A stretch of 64,000 nt of DNA. Source: Cantharellus purpuraceus. Its lineage: Eukaryota; Basidiomycota; Agaricomycetes; Cantharellales; Hydnaceae. Each line of letters starts with the position of its first letter. Position 1 is the stretch's first letter. The stretch lies in NCBI GenBank assembly GCA_025174535.1, contig JALBUN010000006.1, forward strand, positions 992,001-1,056,000, in the 5' to 3' direction. Under the pieces are notes generated by a model. The model was not told the DNA's origin. It saw only the letters and a program-made list of their open reading frames with translations, and ran no database searches. Position numbers and translations under genes: made by a program. Below, one piece after another: positions 24,061 through 42,376 of this stretch.

Positions 24061-25829
24061 TTATTTATTACGCTGCATAATAGTGATGATTTCACGAAAC
24101 AAAGCACGCTCAAATATAACGCTGTCATTGTAATCCTCAGTTGCTATATGCAGCATTATGTTAAGTACTCACCATGTTCCTAGACAACCACATAAACATG
24201 CAATGCCAATGCCAACGTGTCCTAACTGCGAGAATATTGGCAAATCATGATAAGCTCTCGCGTTCCACCTCGTGACGACGGCCGCCACCGCAAACACTAT
24301 GAATACTGGCAGTGGAGGCAACATTCGCCGCCAAAGTACTAACTCTTCTGCACCTCTGCGTATATAAAATGTACGTGTAAAGATCCAAGCGTACAGAGCA
24401 CGGAGGCCTAGATTCGCGACGTTCGCCCACACAAGGCCGACGTCTCCCCAATGCAAACCTTTCGAGAGGGCGACGGCAGTCACGACAAATGCAACAGAGA
24501 ATATGACCATCCAGCGGCTTTGCGTACGCAAATCAGCAGGCGTGGATGTCGATGCAAGGAAAGCTTCCAGTAATCCATTAAATGCCATGGTGGGAATATA
24601 GTAGATGTACGTCCGGAGGATCAGTGGCGCCGACGTCGCGTGGTAACGAGGAGGAAGGAGAATAGATATGGCGAGAGATAAATAAGGGGGGCCGAAGGTG
24701 GCAAGAAGCAGCAATAGATGTGTGAACAGAAGGAGGAGAGAGAGGAGAATGTGCGCAGCTGTGCTAAGATTATCCTTGGTGGTGATAGTTGAGGAGAGTG
24801 TCTTCGAAAAGAAGACACGCGCACTTTCCTCGATCGGCTGAAATAGGATGCGTGCCACAAGCGAGCCTAAACAATGGAGTCGGTAGGGTGACGAACGCAG
24901 AACAAAATTACTTACCATAATTCGAGGCAAGCGCATAACCACCTTGGTCGGCTAGCGGACTGAGGTAAGAAACAAGAAATTTATCGCCCTCTGTCAAAAA
25001 ATGCTTGACTATAGACTGGGCTGTCATTGCGCCAGAAAGATGCAACAGTTCAGGGTCAAAATATGCACTAACTTGTCCGAGGAAGCTTAGCATCTAGAGG
25101 CTGGTCATAAAACAGGCGCACACACCTATTATGCGACACTCTGACCTTTGTAAGGCGGAGTAAATCATGCTGCCCATATTCCCGGAGGTATGATGCCAAT
25201 GTTACAGCGCCATAGGCCGCTTGGCCGCTGGCAAAAGCAACAAGGGCCCAATCTGACGGCGCCACGACCAACGCGGCAAAGGTGACTATAGTTTTTGACA
25301 CTATAGCAGACCCTTCCGCTCGGACACGAATATGGAAGTGAAGATCGTTCTGTGCGCGAATGTAGAGGGGTTCTGATGCAAGCTCCAAAATAGCTGCGAC
25401 TGCATACAGGGCAACGCTGGCATGAAAGTACGGCTGTGAGGTGGTAGAACGCGAGCTTGCCGTGACATATAGTACGGCGACGATGATGGCGATGGGTACT
25501 CCAAGAAGGATCGGGAGCTGCGAAATGTTGGCTACGAGAGCGGTCGAAGAGTCTGTTCGTCGCTTCGACGAAGGGGATGCACGGAGAAGGGCATTGCGAA
25601 CGCCTTCACGACACAGGAAGAGTATGGTGGAGAGCAGCAATTCGAATTGGATAGCAGCAGTCCCAAACGTCTGAGGAGAAGCAAGACGGACAAGAGCCTG
25701 ATTTAGGGCGAATGTGAATAATCTGGAAAACAGCTGGAGAAGAATCAACGATGAAGTGGAGGATATTGAAGTAGATAAAAGGTTCGAGGGTTGACGTTGA
25801 GCACGTTGTTTCTTATCTGAAGGTGCCAT
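24061..25829 (-). CDS. RFT1: RFT1, ER multipass protein of N-glycan lipid-linked oligosaccharide assembly
   Basis: Endoplasmic-reticulum membrane protein needed for Man5GlcNAc2-PP-dolichol to enter luminal N-glycan synthesis; whether it is itself the flippase is disputed. Exons 25829-25146, 25093-24916, 24866-24173 and 24121-24061 give 538 residues, the usual family length. The N-terminus has the conserved block SSTSSLILLQLFSRLFTFALNQ and FGTAAIQFELL with CREGVRNALLR. Further on are FDPELLHLSGAMTAQSIVKH, then DQGGYALASNYGSLVARILF and PIEESARVFF, all signature RFT1 motifs. About twelve hydrophobic segments are visible. The last 20 codons (GTCVIFERALFREIITIMQR) appear only after splicing over 24122-24172; without it the frame stops early at 24171-24169. 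The gene is convergent with the VHS-GAT gene, 178 bp apart. Confidence 0.95.
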
Positions 25830-26181
25830 TCAGGCTTGTATAAAAGGAGGAACTAATGATGATATTAGGGCTGTTGTAGTAACATGCAGGGCTTCAAGCG
25901 CAGAGCGTGTCATCTCCGGCGGCACGTGACCGCTGCTGAGACGCATTGGGTCCACGCCACATCAGTCCTCGACGTTGCAATAACCACTACTATATCAGCG
26001 ACGAGGGATCCAGAATATTGGTACATCACTCCGTTGCAAGCCTCACCTTCACTTCTTTCCCATTTGCTAGCTAATTCAGTAGTTCAGTTCTGCATGGTGA
26101 TGACCCTAACTTGGCATACACATGGAGCCAGTAATATTAACATTCTACTTGGATTGAGTATATGATGCGTGAGGAAGTCTT
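25830..26181. other. RFT1 promoter / ABC transporter 3' flank
   Basis: 352 bp between two genes on the minus strand. No other feature seen. Confidence 0.55.
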
Positions 26182-32762
<6,581 letters not shown>

Positions 32763-34979
32763 CCTTAGCTTCAGCTCTGCTCGTGAGCGTTTGCCACAGC
32801 TGCCTTTACGTCTAAAGATAGGAGGATCACCCGGGCCGATCCATCACTCCTTGCCGACCGCCTCCAATTTAATATTAGCTCATTCAAAGCAAACATCTCC
32901 AAAAGCTCGCATGATTCGTAAAACATTCTAGCAACCTCAGCTTGAAGAGAACAGAAGATAGCACGGGCGGCAACTCAAAGGACAACTTGAGCTTGATCGC
33001 TCAAACATCAAGCTTATGACCCCGAACTTTCCAGGTTCACAGCGAGCCCAAATTCGACGATCAGTAATACAGAACATTGCTGTCACTTCTTGGCCGAGTG
33101 TCGCTTGGTCATACGGTGCATTATTTCAAGACGTCGAGTCCTTCATAACATTCACGAGTACAAGTGTGGATCATATGCCACGTCCGTCCGTGCAACAGGA
33201 GCCGCAAAGTGTCTGTCATATAACATGCACGCGTTCCCATACCAGCAGCACAACTCACAGCTGAGACTCAAACCTGTGGGGGTCCATTCAAAGAGGACGC
33301 ACGTGCGCGAGACATCATGGAACAGTAATTATAGTGTGATCGTAAGGACAGGCTAGAGGATCGTCGACAACGGGCGGCCTCGATGACCATGGCTTTGCTG
33401 AATATATTTACTGACCGACGCTGGCGGTTTTGCTGAGTTGTAAAGCACGTTGAGGTGTATATCCCTGCAATTATGCTGATCATTAACTGTTGTAGCCCTG
33501 GGCGCATTGAACAGTCGACCAACGTGCGTTAAGAGGGCCAATACACTGTCATGCAGGTGACATCTCAGAATGGCAACATATGATGTACACTGGCAACTCC
33601 GCGACATTCTGGTACGTCTTGGGACTCGCTTCAGCTGTCCCCTGGCAGTTTTCTATTACCATAGTATGGACACTACACTGGACAAATATATCTGGCAACG
33701 CATGCCACCCCATTGGCATCTATACACGTTCGTCCAATCATGCGCCCTTCTCCCGGACGGGATTTGAGATCATCCGTATCCTGTTTAATCACTGTTTGCC
33801 GGACAGTCCGTTCATAGACTTTTTTTGATGGCTTTGACGGCTCTTCTTCGTATGCCGATCTTCAGGCACAAATCTCGTGTGCCCGTGTGCGCCCCGTGAT
33901 GTGTTTTCTCCGTGGGTTGCACTGACGGCTGTCGGTATGTAAAGCAGTACACCTTTCGCCTTTGTCGTGCTGTTCCAGTATGTCGTCCTGCCACAGTTAT
34001 GTGGTCTAGACACTGAATAAGCGCCCATTTAAGAGGCACCAGCATAGCGTGGATTTCATCTCGTGCAAGTCTCGGGACAACATAGCAGCGATGGCTTTTA
34101 CCTACCATTCGCCTCAGGTTCGTTTAATGACGCTTTATCACAAGATCCTACATTGCTTTACAAAAATATATCGGCATAACGTTCCTTTCATGAATTTCCT
34201 TACGTGTCGACTTTGCAAGCATTCAAATCTGTTATGTAATTTACATGCACTTTGGTACTCCCTCAGAAGGGGATGTACTAGCAAGTCGTTGGCCTTTGTT
34301 GCAATCGTATGATTAATCATTGGTATCAGATGTTTATTGGAAGACGGTCCGCCTCGCAGCCATCATTTTAAGACCTTATGTGATACAAGGCTTATATCTC
34401 GCCGATGCACTGAGACACACAAAAAGGAGAAATACACACGACCCTTGTACGTATAGGTTTACAGTTGTGTTTTGTGGTTCCGACATTTTTCTTCGTCTTC
34501 GTCGGACTTGATAATCCAACATGTTCATCACCATAGGCAAGGATGGTAAATTCAGCCATGCGATGCGGGGGCTTCGCCCTGGTTTGATACATCCTCAGGC
34601 TTTCACTTGTACGGTGCTGGCCTTTCGCGTCGGCAGCATGCATTATGCATAGTGTCAGCCCCGATGGTTGTTCCTGCTCACAGACCATGCATTAAGAAAA
34701 CGTGGACCGGATTTCCCGTGCCATCGCTTTGAGTATGGTCTTAGGCACGCAGCTCCGAGTGAGCCGGTGCTTCCAGATCCCACAGCGGTTTGCATAGGAT
34801 GGGCGATTCGGCCAGTCCGCGAGCACAGTACCGATAATACACCAGACGGAGACTCTGCTGCGCCCAATGGCATCTCCATTGTTCTCATTCTGGTGCAAAT
34901 GCCAATTTTGCATGTTCTTCGCGTACATGTTCTCGGCCGGTACGCTCTCGTTTAGTGGGGGACGGATTGGCGTGCGGGG
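32763..34979. other. Gene-poor region upstream of the ABC transporter
   Basis: About 2.2 kb with only short ORFs (up to about 100 codons) in all frames and no recognisable product. It includes the ABC transporter promoter. No transposon ends identified. Confidence 0.5.
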
Positions 34980-35430
34980 TGGTAGTGCGTCCAAAAGCCT
35001 GGCCTGCGAATCGGCTCGTAGGCAAATACCGACGCGTTCGGAGTGTCATGAGGATACCTGACCTCAATCAGGGGTCGACGAACAGCGGACACCGGATGCA
35101 TGGGATACTTGGTGGCGGGGGCCCAGCCTGCGAATCGGCAGGTAGCCAAATCGACGCGTTCGGAGTGTCACGAGGATTCCCGCATGACGCAATGATTAAT
35201 GGCCATAGTATGAGTCCGGGATGTCTGTTGGAGGCGTCAACTAACAGCGGACACCGGAGATATGGGATACTTCCAATACAAGGCCCGGCCTGCGAGTCGG
35301 CACGTAGCCGAATAGCCGTCATTAGCACGATGCGATGACGCGCTCGGAGTGAGATGAAGATTCCGGGATTAGTCATTAATGTCTGCTACAAGGTATTGAC
35401 AGGGTCGACGACCAACGGACTTGGACACAT
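34980..35430. repeat. Degenerate tandem repeat, about three units of 125-160 bp
   Basis: The core CCTGCGAATCGGC recurs near 35001, 35126 and 35288 (CCTGCGAGTCGGC), each followed by CGTAG-CAAAT, then (GACG)CGTTCGGAGTG and a GATGAGGATTCC-like tail. A second core, AACAGCGGACACCGGA, precedes TGGGATACTT at about 35083 and 35241. The units differ in length and have diverged. I see no coding capacity. Confidence 0.75.
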
Positions 35431-36057
35431 GGTAAGTACGATCCGAGACTCCGAGACCTCGGTATGTAATCAGAACATGTTTTCATTTCGTGATGTTAAT
35501 CCGAATGACTGGGCTGTATAGCCTGATCCGAACTGTCAAGTAGTTGCATTGGACATTGGGGACTGCTATGACATCTGAGGTGCTGGTTTCACTCTGCTTC
35601 TGCGATTCTTCGACTTTCCGCATCTCCGTCCACCTTGGAATTTGCTTGGTGTCTGACCTCTTTTGTTTCATCGCCCTGGTTCCAAGCGAGCCCTATAATG
35701 AAGTCAAGACACGCAAGTGCTTAATGCGGCGTCTTTTCTCATGTGGCGCGTGAGCCGCTGGTAGCTCCATTGCAAATACAATGGTGGCGCATCGCCCGCA
35801 TTGTGCGTCGCGGTTTACGTGCCAGGCCCTGCGGGACCACATGTTACACATTACACGTTCGAAACGGGGCCTCGTACATGTACAATCAATCCGCGCGCCA
35901 CTGGGAGCTGTCGGTGTCTGTACGTCGGTGCAGGCCATCATCGGCCTGCGTGAAATAATCCGAGATACAAGGGTCGTCCACTTGCAGTGCGGGGGGTGTG
36001 CAACGTGCGTACGCAGTACGCAGCTTTGCACCTGCGCCAGCGCTGAGCCACCTTGTG

Positions 36058-36380
36058 CGAGCATGCATGTACAATCAGAAACACTGGCTTGGGATGGTGA
36101 TGCGCAGAGAAACGGGGACACATTAAGCTCTTACAGATTTAAATTTATAGAAGTTCTTCGCCTGCGCACGATTCCACATGGCAGGCTAGGCTTTCGATCA
36201 TAGTTCTACGGGTGGCTTGCTGATGTATACGGATCGCGCATGCATTATGGGGTATGAGCTCATAAGCGTGCATGTACAATCATGACAGTGCTCAGATTAT
36301 GACGCGCAGAGAAATGGGGAGGCACACCATCGTTGACAGGGTAGAATTCCAAATCATAGTTCTGCAGCTGACTTGCTGAT
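36058..36380. repeat. Imperfect direct repeat, about 207 bp apart
   Basis: GCATGTACAATCA followed by GCGCAGAGAAA-GGGGA occurs near 36062 and again near 36270. Both copies continue to a matching ATCATAGTTCT...CTTGCTGAT segment (about 36200 and 36355). A related GTACATGTACAATCA lies near 35874. Function unknown. Confidence 0.7.
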
Positions 36381-36580
36381 TACGAACTCATTCTTTGACT
36401 GAGACAGGACTGTTTCATTACACTGATGGACAAGCCAACTGTACTATGCGCCCCAACTCCTCCTGGGCTATGTAGATATCCTGCCGTGCGTGATCGATCG
36501 TCAGCTCAACGATCGATCAATGACTGTACCCAATGGAGAGGGCAATCCCCCCATGGCTGCTGACAAAGCACCCGTAGATC

Positions 36581-37754
36581 TCACAGGTAGACCACCAGGC
36601 GTCCCTCGCCGACTCGCCACTCTGCGCGTGCCTTTTCCACATCTAGTGGGGTTTGCTTTGCGCGTGCATCGAGCGTGACTTGCAGGAAATAGACGGGCGT
36701 GCGTAATGTCACCATGTCCTGTGAGACGGATAGTGTGGCATGTGCGTGGTGTAGACGCGTCTGTGTATGCACAGTTGGTAGAATAACAAGCGTGTGTGGT
36801 GATACGCACGCATTTTGGCACCTCAATGAGCATCATCTTGCGTCCTCCCTCTTCGTCCCATCGCCACTCGGGAGCTTCACGCGCCGCGTCTTCTGCGGTG
36901 AGCACGTGTGGATCCACGGGGGAGACGGCGGCGTCTGCCACCACCTCTGGCTTCTTTAATATCGACTTTAACTGGCGCGGCGCTGCGGGGCGTGACGCCT
37001 GCTGGTTGTGCGCCTGCTCAGCCCTGGGATCTGGGAGTTCCTCGATAAGTGGCCGCCTCTGTGTCTGCACACCTGGCGTGTCATCTGCCAATGGCTGCAC
37101 GCCCACGTCCTGCAGATCAGGCACCTCGACGTCGCGGGCCTGCAGGGTGCCCTTGTAGCGCATGTTGGGCGTGGCGAGGGTGCGGGAGAGGGAGAGGGAC
37201 CGGGTGGGGGGGTGCTGTGCGTGGGTGGGGGATTCGATTTGGGAGAGGATGGTTTCTGGCGGGGGGAGGTTGGAATACTGCTCACGAGAAGAGGCGTGTG
37301 CGCACCTAGGACGAATGACTTGAAGTCCATGTCGCGGAGGAGGCGTGGTTTGAGGGAGGGATGGAGGGTGGCGTCGAATACGATGCAGGGGTTGCCGGCT
37401 GTGTATGCAGAGTGAGCGGAGGGAGAGAGGGCAGGACGACAAGGACAGACCCTTGTCCTTTGCCTGGACGCCGTCGCCGACGACGACGGGGACGATGTGG
37501 CTCTGGTCTGTGCGCCATGGGGCGTCGGGTGCGCCCAGTGCGCCGTGCATGGGGTGGGCCAAGAGACGCTGCGCAGCGTCGGGGCGCAGAGGTGCTGCCG
37601 GGGGAGGGGGGATGGCGGTGTGGAAGAGGACATTGATGAAAATTTTTGAGAGTGGGGGAACAGGGGAGGACGGGGAGAGGTAGCCTGGGGAGGTGGTCGA
37701 TGTCTTGACGACGAACCCAGGTGTGGGCGTAATGCGGACGCGTCTGATGGACAT
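36581..37754 (-). CDS. PIH1-domain protein (Pih1/Nop17-like, R2TP co-chaperone component)
   Basis: Pih1 links the AAA+ ATPases Rvb1/2 and Tah1/Hsp90 in the R2TP complex that assembles snoRNPs and PIKK kinases. Exons 37754-37451, 37398-37306, 37255-36810 and 36718-36581 sum to 327 codons in frame. The N-terminal PIH domain reads HIVPVVVGDGVQAKDK, then AGNPCIVFDATLHPSLK, DMDFKSFVL joined to ETILSQIES and SRTLATPNMRYKG. The middle is Pro/Ala-rich with RQLKSILKKP. The C-terminal half resembles the CS-like beta-sandwich of Pih1 proteins (GRKMMLIEVP; LRTPVYFLQVTLD; GEGRLVVYL at the stop). The last intron (36719-36809) is needed: the unspliced frame runs on into an unrelated tail. The gene is divergent from DAHP synthase, with only 124 bp between start codons. 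The PIH half is the stronger evidence. Confidence 0.78.
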
Positions 37755-39703
<1,949 letters not shown>

Positions 39704-40470
39704 GTATCAGTGGCATCCGTAGAAGCCGCAAGCTGCCCGCTGCTCGCCTCACTCCATTCCACCCCATTCGTCCTGATTCCCTATTCCCCCCAAAATCACG
39801 ATACTAAAATATGCCCATTTTGTTCCTCGCAAAACGCACGTGAGACTTGCGCCTGTCGAAGCACCGAAATACCCTCCTCCCCCACCTAGCTCCGTCCAGG
39901 TACACCAAGTTTTTGTGCTTCGCACTTCGGACTTTTTCATCGTTGGTTTGATTGACTCGTTGCTTTTTTCTTTGTTTCTTGCACCCAGTCCATGCGCTGT
40001 GTAACCTAACCAACCGCTTTATCTATATCATATCTCGGTCCGCTGCCGTGCATGGCCTGAAGCGGCCTAGCGGGGGACCAACTTGAGCTTTTGTAATGCA
40101 CCGGTGCACTGCCACCGGTGCACCTGACGCACCAAAGTATGCATCATTGATCAATTACACCGAGGCGGAAACGGGACGATACCGGATGCACCGGCGAATG
40201 AGCCAGAATATGTAAGATCCAGCGATCGAGGGCGGGGAATGCCGCGTAGTAGTCCACTGCATAACTACATCACACCCCCCTCCCCTCTCTTTCCCCATTT
40301 GGAAGGTTTATGGTTTGAGGTTGGCTATTTTTAAAGTCTATGGTGCGTGTGATGAGACGCCCGGGGCCGCGATGGGAGCCGGGTTCCGGGTTCTGGGGTA
40401 CGAGGTGAGGATGGGATGGGATGTATACATGTGGGTAGTGGTGTAGGAATGCCGAGTTGAGATGGCTGTA
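39704..40470. other. DAHP synthase 3' flank with first copy of a dispersed non-coding repeat
   Basis: After a 3' UTR-like stretch, 40105-40410 carries a repeat found several more times to 46.4 kb: a GTACCGGATGCACC-like core, GAATATGTAAGA, a C-rich CCCCTCCC...CCCATTTGGAA block, and GAGACGCCCGGGGCCGC followed by TGGGAGCCGGGTTC. A CACCGGTGCACTGCCACCGGTGCA dyad-like sequence lies near 40100-40125. No ORF support. Confidence 0.65.
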
Positions 40471-41500
40471 TTGTGTGGTGGCGTTATTGTAGTTGCGTGG
40501 GTGTTATGAAGTGGGATCAGTGGGGCCCCAAAGCGACGAGGTTTTGAGTTGAGCGACTGCGGGATGCAGCATACACGGGCCCACGGGTGCTTTTATATAT
40601 ACTTAGGCAGCGTTGTGGGTTATTCCTTCTAAGCGTCCGGACGGGATTTTCTAAAATACTCGGAAAGACTAGATTTTGACAGCAAGCTGCAACTTGAGGC
40701 TGCTGCTGCACCTCGTCGCAAAGGCGCCCAGCTCCACGTGCTGTGGTCGCTGCTGGAGGCAATAGGGGAAGCGCTTGGGTTGTGCAATCCCATCAGTTGC
40801 ACTACCACGGGCTGGTGTGGTACACACTGGCGCACCAAACTATATCCAGCATCAATTGCCGATGCAGCAACGCAATTGAGAACGTACCGGATGCACCCGC
40901 GAATATGTAAGAACGAGAGAATGGCTGCTAACGCGAGGGCGTTGCGGGGCATCCCGCGCTCGTCACCCCATATCCATCCCCCTTCTTCCTTCTTCGTTTG
41001 GAATGGTTCATGTTTGAGTTTACGCATAGCTGAGTTCTGGACAGCGTAAATTTGGTGCTAGGAAGTTCGTCGCTTCGGATGCGGTATCTAGCGCCAAGTG
41101 AACATCCTTCTGCGTCAAGTCGTGTTGAATTTCCCATCTCGTGTCTTGCTATTGGTTTAGCCTTTAGGGATCTATACACGTGTTCAGATAGCGAGGAGCA
41201 TAACCTTATTTCGTGCTCCGTGCGTCTGCTTATCTCGCTACCGTGAGGGTTGCTAAGGATACCAGATGGAGCGTAGCATGAGCTATAATCTCTCCCCACC
41301 CCGGAGGTAAGATGACGAGAGGACTCATATGACTCCTTCGTAATGGACATCTCCTCATCAGGGGTGCATTTGCACACTACCTCCACGGGAGGTTCATCCA
41401 ACCCCAGGCGTAGTGAGTCCAACGCTGCATGTGATGAGACGCCCGAGGCCGCAATGGAAACCGGGTTCTGGGGATTTGCTTTGAGACTGCCTTTTTTGCG
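40471..41500. repeat. Duplicated non-coding block, copy A
   Basis: It matches 45745-46360 (copy B) in order: GTTGAGCGACTG...CAGCATACAC; GCGTCCGGACGGGATTTTCT; CTCGGAAAGACTA; GCTTGGGTTGTGC-ATCCCATC; CACTACCAC-GGCTGGTGTGG; GCGTTGCGGGGCATCCC; TTTGGAATGGTTCATGTTTG; GAGACGCCCGAGGCCGCA. Copy A has an extra 200-400 bp (about 41040-41420) missing from copy B. Short ORFs in the two copies are similar only because the DNA is duplicated; they are not credible genes. Confidence 0.8.
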
Positions 41501-41514
41501 CGGGCCGAACTCAT

Positions 41515-41740
41515 CCCCTAAATGGCATGTTAACGGTGTCAACGGTGTGAATCTAGGTCATAACGTTAGGAATGGACATGCATGGTATCATGAAGTGGCA
41601 TCATCAGTAGAAGCCGGAACCTGGACGCTGGAGGCTTAGGCTGCCCTGCTTCGCCTACCCCTCACCCCCACTCCATTTCACCTCGTTCGTCATCCCTATT
41701 CCCTTTTCCCCCTCCAAAAAGATGAAATGAAAAACGTCCA
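41515..41740 (+). pseudogene. Decayed fragment of the DAHP synthase 3' end (relic 1)
   Basis: The end of the DAHP synthase gene (39655-39780: CCAAATGGTGTCAATGG..., GTTAATGGACATGCG, then GTGGCATCCGTAGAAGCC and a C/T-rich UTR with CACTCCATTCCACCCC) is matched here by CTAAATGGCATGTTAACGG, TGTCAACGGTG, AGGAATGGACATGC, GTGGCATCATCAGTAGAAGCC and CACTCCATTTCACCTCG. Only the last dozen codons plus 3' UTR are represented, with indels. It cannot encode enzyme. Confidence 0.75.
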
Positions 41741-41869
41741 CGGCCGTCTTTTCGAGAACCCGTGCTGCGCGTCGTTTCGAGTGTCATACATACGCCGCTG
41801 TCGTTGTGTTGCTGCCGTTGCAGAGCCTGTGTTTTGCAATCCATCACTAGCCAATGCATCAATTATGCA

Positions 41870-42376
41870 TACATCAATGCAACAGACGCAGCAACTCGAG
41901 AGACGTACCGTGACCGGGCGCACCCATGAACCAGAATATGTAAAAATCAGCGAATGGCTGTGACGGGGGGGTTTCAGGGCGTTGCAAGGCACACCACGTT
42001 TGCATCCCGCCCCCGATCCCCGTTTGGAGCAGTTGCGTTCAACGTTTTTAAGTTTATGTGGCTTAGACGCCTGGGACCGCAATGGGAGCCAGGCTCCGGT
42101 ATTTTGGGTGGGATGGACGAACGGGTCAATGCGCTTTAGGTGAATTTGATGATGCACATGTCATGCACTCATGCCTCAGTCACCAGGGGGCAGGTAGGTA
42201 GAATAATAATTTTTCGGTCACATTGGGTCTCATTCATATACGAATGCATACAAGACATATACACATCCCAAACTTAGTCAAGAAACTGGCGAGGGGGGTC
42301 ATTATAGTAAGCGAGGATAAATCTCACACCAAATGAATAAGAACGTACGTAACAGCATTCCTGCAGTTGGCACATA
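41870..42376. repeat. Further copy of the non-coding repeat, flanking esterase 1
   Basis: 41880-42130 again shows GAGACGTACCGTGACCGGGC, CCAGAATATGTAAAA, GCGTTGCA-GGCA, CCCGTTTGGA, TTTATGTG, AGACGCCTGGGACCGCAATGGGAGCCAGGCTCC. 42045-42240 recurs at 45545-45740 (AGACGCCCGGGGCCGC, GGAGCCAGGCTCC, TATTTTGGGTGGG, GCCTCAGTCACCAGGG). The rest is the 3' flank of esterase 1. Confidence 0.7.

Noticed and set aside
40738..41049. Pair of similar ORFs (40738-41049 and 45993-46355) as a possible small gene family
   Set aside because: Similarity comes from the duplicated non-coding block. The frames are interrupted by indels between copies and there is no conserved start or protein feature.
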